In this document: one piece after another, positions 1-7,377 of the stretch
How the letters are laid out: each line of letters begins with the position of its first letter
Position numbering within the stretch: the stretch's first letter is position 1
From: Sphingobium sp.
GTDB taxonomy: Bacteria > Pseudomonadota > Alphaproteobacteria > Sphingomonadales > Sphingomonadaceae
NCBI RefSeq assembly: GCF_003248505.1
Contig: NZ_QFOA01000055.1
Coordinates: 1-21,767 of the forward strand
Direction: 5' to 3'
DNA length: 21,767 nucleotides
The notes under the pieces: generated by a model
What the model was told of the DNA's origin: nothing
The model's input: the letters and a program-made list of their open reading frames with translations, nothing else
Databases searched by the model: none
Program-made: the position numbers and the translations under genes

Positions 1-82
1 CTTGATCGGCAAACTCGTCGATATCTTCCAGCCTCAGGAATGCGCCAACTACTTCAGATCGTGCGGCTATGAACCAGAATGA
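1..82 (+). pseudogene. IS630-family transposase, C-terminal end (runs in from left of window)
   Basis: Reading from base 2, the last 26 codons are open and end at TGA 80-82. The peptide contains PQECANYFRSCGYEPE, which matches the conserved C-terminus of IS630-type DDE transposases (P-x-E-C-A-N-Y-F near the stop). Only this tail is in the window, so whether the rest of the gene is intact cannot be judged. The fragment points towards the oxidoreductase gene and ends 27 bases before it. Confidence 0.75.
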
Positions 83-84
83 TC

Positions 85-97
85 GAAAACTGCTCTA
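85..97. mobile_element. Probable right end of the IS630 element with TA target dinucleotide
   Basis: The sequence GAAAACTGCTC (85-95) followed by TA (96-97) lies just after the transposase stop. It resembles the terminal inverted repeat of IS630-type elements, which insert at TA. The other end is outside the window, so the repeat cannot be paired. The Shine-Dalgarno-like AGGAG at 97-101 of the next gene starts on the last base of this junction. Confidence 0.45.
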
Positions 98-101
98 GGA
101 G
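97..101 (+). promoter_or_regulatory. Ribosome binding site of the molybdopterin oxidoreductase, at the IS junction
   Basis: AGGAG lies 8 bases before the ATG at 110. It begins on the final base of the presumed IS630 TA junction, so the insertion stops just short of destroying translation initiation. Confidence 0.6.
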
Positions 102-109
102 CGGACACC

Positions 110-2332
110 ATGAACGACACGGCTGGAATCGGCGACACCCACAGGTCCATTTGCCCGCTGTGCGAAGGCATGTGCGGCATCGTCGTGAAAACCGAAGGCG
201 ATAAGGTCACATCCATTCGCCCGGACCCCGACAACGCGTGGAGCAAGGGGCATATGTGCCCGAAGGGCACGACGCTGGGCGACCTGCATCATGATCCCGA
301 CAGGATCAGGGCGCCCATGATCCGGATGGACGATGGCTGGCACGAGGTCAGCTGGGATCGCGCCTTCGAGCGTATCGAGGAGCTTGTATCGGGCGTTCGC
401 GCCAAATATGGCCAGCAAGCGATTGCAGGCTTTACCGGCAACATGTCGGGCAAGGGATTTTCGTCGGCGCGCTATACCGGGCCGCTGCACTGGCTGGCCA
501 AATTCGGCAAGAATTTCTCATCCTCCACGGTCGACCAGATCCCCAAGAATGTCAGCTGCCACCTCATGTACGGCAGCATGTGGCATATCCCCATTCCCGA
601 CGTGGATCGCACAGACCTGTTCGTGATCATGGGCGGCAATCCCGCCGAATCGAAGGGCAGTATTCTGTCGCACCGCGACGTCATGGCGGCGATCCGCGCG
701 ATACGGCAGCGGGGCGGCAAGGTGATCGTGATCGATCCGGTGCGGACCCGCACGGCAGCCGCTGCCGACGAATGGATCGGGGTCAAGCCGGGCGGCGACG
801 CCGCGTTGCTGCTGGGCGTCATCAACGTCCTGTTTCGTGAGGACCGGGTGAAGCTGGGCGCATGGGAAGGGCTGGTCAACGGCATCGACGCATTGCGCGA
901 GGCGGCGTCCCGCTTCACGCCCGAACGCGTCGAAAGCTTCAGCGGCGTGCCTGCCGATACGATCGTGGCGCTGGCCCGCCAGATATCCGATGCGCCGAGC
1001 GCCGCCGTCTACGGTCGGATCGGTACCTGCACTCAGCTTTACGGGACGCTTGCGTCCTGGCTCGTCGATGCGGTCGCCATATTGACCGGCAATCTGGACC
1101 GGCCGGGCGGGTCGATGTGGAGCACGCAGGTCGCGCCGCATTACAAGCTTTCCCCGGCCCTGCCGCCGTCCTTCCCCGTCTTTGGCCAGCCGTCGCGCGT
1201 GCGCGGCACGCCGTCCGTGCTCGGCCAATATCCGGCGGTCTGTATGGCCGAGGAGATCGACACGCCGGGCGAAGGGCAGATCAAGGCACTGCTGACGCTG
1301 GGGGGTAATCCGGTCATCAGCGTGCCGGGATCGGACCGGCTGGCGCAGGCTCTGCCGATGCTGGAATGCATGGTCAGCCTGGACATCTATATCAACGAAA
1401 CGACCGCGCATGCCCATGTCATCCTGCCCAGTCCTTCGCTGTTGCAGCAGCCGCACTGGGACGTCTGGGCGTGGCCCTGGTCGCTGACCAGCGGCGGGGT
1501 ATATTCCCCGGCATCGCTGCCCGCTCCCACCGATCGTCCCCCCGAATTCGAAGTGATGCTGCGGCTGGGCGCGATCTTCGGGGGAGACGAGGAAAGGGAC
1601 CCTGCGACGCTGGACGACCGTTGCTTTGCGCGCATGTGCGATAGCGTCGGCGTCGGGTTCGACGTGGCTGCCGCCGCCTTGCCCGACCGCGGACCCGAGC
1701 GGGTTCTGGACCTGTGCATCCGTTCCGGGCCTTTCGGCGACAGGTTCGGGGAAAATCCGGGCGGTTGGACGCTCGACGATTTCAAGGAGAACCCCGACGG
1801 CTTGTTGCTGGGGCCGGCGGTGAGCAAGGGTGGCGCATCGATCCTGACGCCCTCCGGGAAGATCGAACTTTCGCACCCGCATTTTCTGGACGATCTCGCC
1901 AGGCTGGAAGCGGCGATGAGGGAAGAAGTGCCGTCGCTGCTGCTGGTAAGCCGCCGCCAGTTGCGGTCGTTGAACAGCTGGATGCACAACCTCCACACCC
2001 TGGTGAAGGGGAAGGAGCGTTGTACGCTGCAAATCCATCCGCGCGATGCCGAACCGCTCGGCATCGCGCAGGGCGATATGGTGATGGTGGAAGGTCCGGA
2101 AGGGCAGGCCGCAGCGCCTGCCGAGATTACAGAGGACATCCGCCAGGGCGTGGTCTGCCTGCCCCACGGTTGGGGCCACGATCGCGATGGCCTGCGCATG
2201 GCGATCGCCGCCGCGCACCCGGGATATAATATCAACCAGATCAGCCCGGCGGGCATGGTCGACCCCGCGTCCGGCAACGCGGTGTGCAACGGCATCCCGG
2301 TCAACGTTCGCCTGCTGGAGGCGGCGGAATGA
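110..2332 (+). CDS. Molybdopterin-dependent oxidoreductase with N-terminal [4Fe-4S] cluster (DMSO reductase superfamily)
   Basis: This is a 740-residue cytoplasmic enzyme; no Tat or Sec signal is seen. The cluster motif is C15-x2-C18-x3-C22-x27-C50, followed by K52 (KGHMCPKG). The central pterin-binding domain includes VDQIPKNVSCHLMYG; C150 or S149 in it is a candidate molybdenum ligand, but I cannot align it securely. The C-terminal molydop-binding domain is clear: LNSWMHNLHTL near residue 625, then CTLQIHPRDAEPLGIAQGD and LPHGWGH. AGGAG at 97-101 supports the ATG at 110. Family members include assimilatory nitrate reductase, formate dehydrogenase and acetylene hydratase types, and the substrate here is unknown. 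The neighbouring hydrolase and reductase suggest a catabolic redox step on an organic compound. An IS630 end lies directly upstream, so any native promoter has probably been displaced. Confidence 0.9.
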   Translation: MNDTAGIGDTHRSICPLCEGMCGIVVKTEGDKVTSIRPDPDNAWSKGHMCPKGTTLGDLHHDPDRIRAPMIRMDDGWHEVSWDRAFERIEELVSGVRAKYGQQAIAGFTGNMSGKGFSSARYTGPLHWLAKFGKNFSSSTVDQIPKNVSCHLMYGSMWHIPIPDVDRTDLFVIMGGNPAESKGSILSHRDVMAAIRAIRQRGGKVIVIDPVRTRTAAAADEWIGVKPGGDAALLLGVINVLFREDRVKLGAWEGLVNGIDALREAASRFTPERVESFSGVPADTIVALARQISDAPSAAVYGRIGTCTQLYGTLASWLVDAVAILTGNLDRPGGSMWSTQVAPHYKLSPALPPSFPVFGQPSRVRGTPSVLGQYPAVCMAEEIDTPGEGQIKALLTLGGNPVISVPGSDRLAQALPMLECMVSLDIYINETTAHAHVILPSPSLLQQPHWDVWAWPWSLTSGGVYSPASLPAPTDRPPEFEVMLRLGAIFGGDEERDPATLDDRCFARMCDSVGVGFDVAAAALPDRGPERVLDLCIRSGPFGDRFGENPGGWTLDDFKENPDGLLLGPAVSKGGASILTPSGKIELSHPHFLDDLARLEAAMREEVPSLLLVSRRQLRSLNSWMHNLHTLVKGKERCTLQIHPRDAEPLGIAQGDMVMVEGPEGQAAAPAEITEDIRQGVVCLPHGWGHDRDGLRMAIAAAHPGYNINQISPAGMVDPASGNAVCNGIPVNVRLLEAAE

Positions 2333-2527
2333 CAGCCCCGGTGCGGTCGCTGGAACGGCGATGGACAAGGATGTCCGATATATGGATCGACAAACCGGGC
2401 GATCCGCCCAATATTCCGCATCGGCGCGGGTGTGTATCCCGATTGCGCATGCCAGCATGTAGAACCGGGCAGGGTAGCTGGGCAATTCCTGCTGCCCTGT
2501 ACCTTCAATAGAGGAGCACAATGTCCC

Positions 2528-3571
2528 GTGAATAACGAAGCGCCCGAGAACCATGGCACGTCGGACATGAATTCTGCTCCCCTCCCATCCAGAGGCAATG
2601 TCGTTACCGGGCGCGGGCCGATCGATCCGGAACTGCGCTCGCTGCTCGATACGTTCGAGCCGCTGTCCGTCTCTGCCGCCTCTCTTAGTCAGGTTCGTAC
2701 CGTCGTAGCGGAAACCGTTGCCGCCATGCCGCTTGCGGACGACAAGGACGTGACGCGGGTGGAGGTCAGAATCCCGGGCGAAGGTGACGCGCCACCGGTG
2801 CGGGCATTGGTGTACCGGCCAGCCGCGGCGGAGGGTCGGGTGCCGGTCCTCCTGGACATTCATGGCGGCGGGATGGTGATCGGCACGCCCGAGATGAATG
2901 ACGCGCGCAATATCCAGCTTGTGAAAGAGTGCGGGCTGGCCGTCGTATCGGTCGACTATCGGCTGGCGCCGGAAACGCAAGCGCCGGGCAATGTCGAGGA
3001 TTGCTACGCCGCGCTGCGGTGGATGCATGAGCCCGATCAAGCGAGCTTTGTGGACACGGCCAATATCATGGTGTTGGGTGAAAGCGCGGGGGGCGGGTTG
3101 GCGGCGGCGCTTGCCTTGCTGGCTCGCGATCGCGGGGAGTTCGATCTTCAGGCGGTCCTTCTGCTCAGCGCCATGCTGGACGACCGCACCGGGACCGACC
3201 CGTCGGTGGGCGGGCCGTTCGCGGATCTGATCTGGACACGCGATTCAAACGCTTTTGGCTGGACGTCACTGCTCGGTGCGGCGCCGGGCGGCGACGATGT
3301 CCCGGCCTATGCCGTGCCGGCGCGGGCATCGGACCTTTCTGGCCTGCCCAAGACGTTCATGGCCATCGGCGCACTCGACATGTTCCTTCACGAAAATCTC
3401 GATTTTGCCCGCCGCCTGGCCGATGCCGGGATCCCGCTGGAATTGCATGTCTATCCGGGCGCCTATCATGGCTTTCAAATGGCGGCGAACTCCGGCGTGG
3501 CGCAACAGGCCTTTGCCAATCTCAAGACGGCGATCGATCGTTTCGCCCTGACGTCCTGGACCGTAGGCTAG
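2528..3571 (+). CDS. Alpha/beta hydrolase, hormone-sensitive-lipase-like (alpha/beta hydrolase fold 3) esterase
   Basis: This is a 347-residue esterase or lipase from the GTG at 2528. The HSL-family oxyanion motif HGGG is at 112-115, the nucleophile is S186 in GESAGG, and D284 (GALDMF) and H314 (GAYHGF) complete the triad. No signal peptide is evident, so it should act on small acyl esters in the cytoplasm. GAGGAG at 2511-2516 precedes both an ATG at 2521, which opens only a four-codon reading frame (MSRE, stop) in another frame, and the in-frame GTG at 2528. A second in-frame start is the ATG at 2567, and the family domain begins only around residue 30, so the start is uncertain. It follows the molybdopterin gene after 195 bases and precedes an aldo/keto reductase, consistent with one catabolic unit. 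Confidence 0.9.
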   Translation: MNNEAPENHGTSDMNSAPLPSRGNVVTGRGPIDPELRSLLDTFEPLSVSAASLSQVRTVVAETVAAMPLADDKDVTRVEVRIPGEGDAPPVRALVYRPAAAEGRVPVLLDIHGGGMVIGTPEMNDARNIQLVKECGLAVVSVDYRLAPETQAPGNVEDCYAALRWMHEPDQASFVDTANIMVLGESAGGGLAAALALLARDRGEFDLQAVLLLSAMLDDRTGTDPSVGGPFADLIWTRDSNAFGWTSLLGAAPGGDDVPAYAVPARASDLSGLPKTFMAIGALDMFLHENLDFARRLADAGIPLELHVYPGAYHGFQMAANSGVAQQAFANLKTAIDRFALTSWTVG

Positions 3572-3685
3572 ATGCCAGTGCCATGTGGAGCGACCGGCGA
3601 GAAGAATAGCGGTTTCAGGCCGTTGCATGAAGGAATCCCTGTCCAGGATCGGCCATAAGCGTGGAGGAAATGGGAGGCGGCCAGC

Positions 3686-4678
3686 ATGAAGCATAGAAAT
3701 CTGGGCAAGCTCGACGTGTCGGCTTTGGGGATCGGGTGCATGCCGATGGCGGGCAATGCCGCAGGCTTTTACGGTGCGGTCGACGAACGCGAGGCGCTCG
3801 CGACGATAGGGCGGGCGATCGATCTGGGCGTCACTCTGTTCGATACGGCAGAAGTCTACGGCCCTTTTGTCAATGAGCGACAATTGGGCGAAGGCATCAA
3901 GGGGCGGCGGGAAGACGTGGTCGTGGCCACGAAATTCATGATGGCCTTCGATGCCGATGGCCGGGCGGCAGGGCTGGACGGAAGTCCGGCCAATGCGCGG
4001 CGGGCGTGCGAAGCATCGCTCAAACGACTGGGAATCGATTGCATCGACCTTTTCTATCTCCACAGGGTCGACCCCAACGTGCCGATCGAGGAAAGCGTCG
4101 GAGGGATGGCGGACCTCGTGCGGGAGGGTAAAGTGCGGCACCTCGGCCTGTCCGAAGCGGGGCCGGAGACGATCCGCCGGGCGCATGCAACCCATCCCAT
4201 TGCCGCGCTCCAATCGGAATATTCCTTGTGGGAGCGGGGGGTGGAGAGAGACATATTGCCCGTGACGCGGGAACTGGGGATCGGCTTTGTTCCCTATTCG
4301 CCGCTCGGCAGAGGCTTTCTGGCCGGTCATATCGACAGTCGGGAGACGCTGAGCGAAACCGACTACCGCCGTCGCGATCCCCGCTACGATGACGGCAATA
4401 TCGGCCATAATATGAAAATCGTCGAGGCCGTTCGGACGGTAGCTGCCCGTCACGGCGTTTCGCCGGCGAGAGTGGCGCTCGCCTGGCTGCTGGCCAAGGG
4501 GCCGGATATCGTGCCCATCCCGGGGACGAAGAGGCGGTCGACGATGGAAGACAGCATCGCTGCGGCGGATCTGCTGCTGTCTGACGAGGACATCGGCACG
4601 ATGGAAGACGCCGCCCCTGTCGGCTCCACTGCGGGCGACCGCTATCAGGAGTGGGGCATGAAGATGGTGCGTTTGTAG
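3686..4678 (+). CDS. Aldo/keto reductase family oxidoreductase
   Basis: This 330-residue NADP(H)-dependent aldo/keto reductase has the normal family length. The catalytic tetrad is visible as D53 and Y58 (FDTAEVYG), K83 (VVATKF) and H126 (LFYLHRVDP). The cofactor-binding region near the C-terminus includes IPGTKRRSTMEDSI. GGGAGG at 3672-3677, eight bases upstream, fixes the ATG. It probably interconverts a carbonyl and an alcohol in the same pathway as the upstream hydrolase, 114 bases away on the same strand. The substrate is not predictable. It converges on the minus-strand SDR gene, with a strong hairpin between the two stops. Confidence 0.93.
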   Translation: MKHRNLGKLDVSALGIGCMPMAGNAAGFYGAVDEREALATIGRAIDLGVTLFDTAEVYGPFVNERQLGEGIKGRREDVVVATKFMMAFDADGRAAGLDGSPANARRACEASLKRLGIDCIDLFYLHRVDPNVPIEESVGGMADLVREGKVRHLGLSEAGPETIRRAHATHPIAALQSEYSLWERGVERDILPVTRELGIGFVPYSPLGRGFLAGHIDSRETLSETDYRRRDPRYDDGNIGHNMKIVEAVRTVAARHGVSPARVALAWLLAKGPDIVPIPGTKRRSTMEDSIAAADLLLSDEDIGTMEDAAPVGSTAGDRYQEWGMKMVRL

Positions 4679-4713
4679 AAAGGCCTGCCGCCGGTCGGGC
4701 GTTTCGGATGAAT

Positions 4714-4743
4714 GGGGAGGCGGACGCTATCGTCCGCCTCCCC
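4714..4743. terminator. Bidirectional hairpin terminator between convergent genes
   Basis: A perfect 13-base inverted repeat, GGGGAGGCGGACG (4714-4726) and its complement (4731-4743), encloses a 4-base loop, CTAT. It lies 35 bases after the aldo/keto reductase stop and 8 bases from the SDR stop on the other strand. No long U tract follows in either direction, but the position and stability fit a shared terminator. Confidence 0.8.
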
Positions 4744-4751
4744 ACCCTTAT

Positions 4752-5588
4752 TCAGACTTGGGGATGACCCCGGAATTCCAGGGGATCGCCCATGCTCGAC
4801 CGGTAGGAGATGGGTTGCTTGCCGTCACTGTCCTTGATTCCATAGCGTTCGGCCAGTTCCGCCCCGATTACGGCTTTCCCGGAATAGGTCGCCACATCGG
4901 GATCGTCGAGCAAGGCGCCCAGCACCGCGGCGGAAAATTCGGGCGTTTCCCACAACGGCATCATCTGTTTCAGATCGTCGGGGATCATTTCGGGGGGCAG
5001 TGCGCGGACCGCATCGGTCAGGATGAAGCCGGGCCAGAAGGACACCACCGAAACACCGCTATCCTGAAAGTCTATCGCCATGTCGGATGTCATCTTGTCG
5101 GTTCCCGCCTTTGCCGCGCCATAGGCAGGGCCGTGGAAATAGGAGCGGGCGCCATAGAAGGAGATATTGGCGATCAATCCCTTGCCCGCCTTTACCATCA
5201 GCGGTGCGGCATAATAGCTGGCGACATAGCTCGACCGCAGGCCGACATCGATCATGTCCACAAGCTTGAGCGGCTTTTCCCAAAACGGTCCGGGGGCGAC
5301 GAGGTCCTGCCCGTAGACCGCAGCGGCGTTGTTGACGAGCAGGTCGATCCGACCGTCCGTCTTTTCCGCGATTTGCGCAAATGCGCGCTCCACCTGACTG
5401 TCATCGCGGTGATCGCATTGCAGCGTCATGGCTTCGCCGCCCTTCGCGGTGATTTCCGAAGCGACTTCCGCGAGCGCGGCGCTGTCACGCCCGGTGACGG
5501 CTACCGTGACTCCTGCCTTTGCGAAACCCCGCGCGATCCCGCGCCCCAGACCGCGCGTAGCGCCGGTCACAACGATAGTCTTGCTCAT
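4752..5588 (-). CDS. Short-chain dehydrogenase/reductase (classical SDR)
   Basis: This is a 278-residue NAD(P)-dependent oxidoreductase. The cofactor motif TGATRGLG is at 8-15, the structural N86-N87-A-A motif is present, and the catalytic residues are S143, Y156 and K160 (Y-G-A-A-K). The length is slightly above the usual 250 because of a C-terminal extension. The upstream sequence AAAGGGCG is a weak ribosome binding site for the ATG at 5588. It lies 73 bases downstream of the NTF2-like gene on the same strand and is probably cotranscribed with it. The likely role is alcohol or ketone interconversion on the pathway substrate. Confidence 0.92.
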   Translation of the reverse strand: MSKTIVVTGATRGLGRGIARGFAKAGVTVAVTGRDSAALAEVASEITAKGGEAMTLQCDHRDDSQVERAFAQIAEKTDGRIDLLVNNAAAVYGQDLVAPGPFWEKPLKLVDMIDVGLRSSYVASYYAAPLMVKAGKGLIANISFYGARSYFHGPAYGAAKAGTDKMTSDMAIDFQDSGVSVVSFWPGFILTDAVRALPPEMIPDDLKQMMPLWETPEFSAAVLGALLDDPDVATYSGKAVIGAELAERYGIKDSDGKQPISYRSSMGDPLEFRGHPQV

Positions 5589-5661
5589 TCAATCGCCCTT
5601 TAGTTGATATGCCGATGCAGATGGCAGGCGTCCGCCCGATGGAGGCGGGCACCCGAAACAG

Positions 5662-6171
5662 TCAGAAATTGCCTTCTTCGAACGGGTTTCCCGTGTACAG
5701 ATTACGCTGCTTTGCCCAACCCAGTTCATAGGGGGTCGTGGCAGCGGTATCGAACCGCAAGGATTTGAATTTCCAGCCGTCGGCTGCCCGCTCATATTCC
5801 TCGATATACAGTCCGAAGGTCCAAAGCGCGTTGTTCGTCGGCGTCGTCATCGTGACCAGCGCATGCCAGTGCCCGGTCGCGCGATCCCCTTCGACCTCGA
5901 TCAGCGGATTGGTGACATAATGCACGATGAACGGCACTGCACCGAAGGTTTCGAAGAGCTGCTTGATCTGCGCCTTGCCTTCGGCATAGCCGCTGGACGG
6001 TCGGCCGTCCCAAATGCCGTCGTCGGTAAACAGGTCGGCCACCGCCTGGGGATCGGTATGCGTAGGCCCGCGCCAGCCGCCGTCATTATAGTTGACGTAC
6101 CGCGCCTTCAGCTTGACGATTTCCTGCTGGTCCTCAAGGACCTTCACTCTTTCTTCCAAACTTTTTTGCAT
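5662..6171 (-). CDS. NTF2/SnoaL-like protein, possible isomerase, dehydratase or hydroxylase-like enzyme
   Basis: This protein of about 169 residues has the SnoaL_4/NTF2-like layout. A short helical N-terminus (LEERVKVLEDQQEIVKLKAR) is followed by a cone-shaped fold with the conserved segments AVADLFTDDGIWDG, IVHYVTNPLIEVEGDRATGHW and YERAADGWKFKSLRF. Such proteins are common in bacterial steroid, terpenoid and aromatic degradation loci, where they act as isomerases, dehydratases or small-molecule binders. An ATG at 6183 gives four more residues but has no ribosome binding site. The ATG at 6171 has GGAGAG just before it, so I prefer that one. Catalysis cannot be assigned. Confidence 0.85.
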   Translation of the reverse strand: MQKSLEERVKVLEDQQEIVKLKARYVNYNDGGWRGPTHTDPQAVADLFTDDGIWDGRPSSGYAEGKAQIKQLFETFGAVPFIVHYVTNPLIEVEGDRATGHWHALVTMTTPTNNALWTFGLYIEEYERAADGWKFKSLRFDTAATTPYELGWAKQRNLYTGNPFEEGNF

Positions 6172-6381
6172 TTTACTCTCCATAGCTTATGCGGTGAACA
6201 GGGTCGAAGGCCGTGCGTCATTCGAGCCCATTTCACGGTGGGCACCGTAACCGGATCGCTTTGTGTCGAGCGGAACGGGCAGGGAATCGAAGACCGGCGG
6301 TCGCCGAAGTTCACGCCTTTCATCGACGCCATGCATTCGGATCCTGAAAACAGCGATTTCATGAAAACCATCGTCCAAAGC

Positions 6382-7134
6382 CTATTGAGCATAGGCCGAG
6401 GGCGATGGAACACCCAGCGACATCAGGGCCGAACGGACGTAGCCTTCGCACGCATTGTCCGGCCTGTAAGGCAGATAGTCGCCCCGTGGCGGAAAATGGC
6501 TGACGTTACTTCCGGAGCCGAACTTTGCGAGATAAGCTTCCAATGGGGGCTGCCCTAGCTCGGTGACTAACGCACTCAGCAGCTTTCGGATGATGGATGC
6601 CGGGTCCACGGGATCGGAAATGTCCAGGAAATAGGCCGTCATGATGGGCTCATAGGTCGACGCCGAACAAAGCAGATAGGCGATAGTGTCGGGATCGCAG
6701 GGCCGAAGAATGCCGATGTCGATGCAGGCGGACACCAGTTCCACCAGATCCCGGTAGCACGCGCGTCTGCGCATCAGGCCCATGGCGATCGCCCGTGCCC
6801 GTTCGGGGCGGCGCCAGATCGCGCTCAGCAACTGCCGGATGTGGCGGTGGGAGAGAAACTCGATCCTCGCCTTCAGATAAGAGAGAAGCGACAGGAAAGG
6901 ATCGTCATTTTCCAGCCGGGGAATAGGGGCGGGCCATTCGAGCATCAGTCTGCTCAGCGCGTCGTCCAGCAGATTGTCCTTGCTGCCGTAGACTTCGTAG
7001 ATCGTTGCCGTCGAACATCGCGCAAGCTCGGCGATCTTGACCATCTTTATCTCGCACGGTTCGTTCAACAGCATGTCACTGGCGACGAGGATGACGCGTT
7101 CCAACGCATCTTGCTTGGTGTTCCCCTGAGACAT
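6382..7134 (-). CDS. TetR/AcrR-family transcriptional regulator
   Basis: This is a 250-residue regulator. The N-terminal helix-turn-helix spans about residues 33-55 (KIAELARCSTATIYEVYGSKDNLL), the typical TetR pattern in which recognition-helix residues precede Y-x-x-F/Y-x-S-K-x-x-L. The rest is a helical ligand-binding domain that I cannot classify; Cys residues at about 138 and 148 are unremarkable. GGGGGAGAG stands before the ATG at 7134. It lies between the TonB receptor and the NTF2/SDR genes, all on the same strand, so it is the likely local repressor of this uptake/catabolism set. I did not find a convincing TetR operator. Confidence 0.9.
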   Translation of the reverse strand: MSQGNTKQDALERVILVASDMLLNEPCEIKMVKIAELARCSTATIYEVYGSKDNLLDDALSRLMLEWPAPIPRLENDDPFLSLLSYLKARIEFLSHRHIRQLLSAIWRRPERARAIAMGLMRRRACYRDLVELVSACIDIGILRPCDPDTIAYLLCSASTYEPIMTAYFLDISDPVDPASIIRKLLSALVTELGQPPLEAYLAKFGSGSNVSHFPPRGDYLPYRPDNACEGYVRSALMSLGVPSPSAYAQ

Positions 7135-7377
7135 GCTCTCTCCCCCGTTATCCGCCCTCTGGGCAGCTTATCGGGAAAGCTTATGGCACAAGCGCGGACC
7201 TGCAAACCTGCCAAGCGGCTGGTGCTCATGGCCGCCACGGTGGAGAGCGGCGAACGATCCCGTCCGATATTCGCGAAGATGCCCGCGCTATTCGACCCGT
7301 CCATGGCTGCCCCCTTAGCGGCCATGGACGGGTCGGCCCGGCGGCGTCATTCCGCAGCGGGAACCGTGGAATGAAGT
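7135..7377. other. Intergenic region between TetR gene and TonB receptor gene
   Basis: These 243 bases contain no supported gene. They should hold the promoter of the TetR gene, close to 7135-7200 and read leftwards, and the 3' end of the receptor transcript with the stem-loop at 7293-7335. Confidence 0.5.
7293..7335 (-). terminator. Stem-loop downstream of the TonB receptor gene
   Basis: A perfect 15-base inverted repeat, CGACCCGTCCATGGC (7293-7307) and its complement (7321-7335), encloses a 13-base loop. It lies 43 bases past the receptor stop on the minus strand. No U tract follows. It fits a terminator or a processing/stabilising hairpin between the receptor and TetR genes; an operator role is possible because the arms contain CCATGG. 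Confidence 0.55.

Noticed and set aside
2329..2511. A 60-codon frame whose ATG overlaps the molybdopterin gene stop (ATGA)
   Set aside because: The overlap looks like coupling, but the peptide has no recognisable feature and no usual subunit or chaperone character. Kept out for lack of support.
518..3040. An 840-codon open frame on the minus strand across the molybdopterin and hydrolase genes
   Set aside because: It is antisense to two genes with clear catalytic motifs, rich in Arg, His and Gln as expected from high-GC shadow frames, and has no domain.
3266..4453. Minus-strand frame of 395 codons opposite the aldo/keto reductase
   Set aside because: It is a shadow of a gene with a complete catalytic tetrad and has no recognisable domain or ribosome binding site.
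5863..6558. Plus-strand frame of 231 codons across the NTF2-like gene and the following gap
   Set aside because: It is antisense to the NTF2-like gene and has no domain or ribosome binding site.
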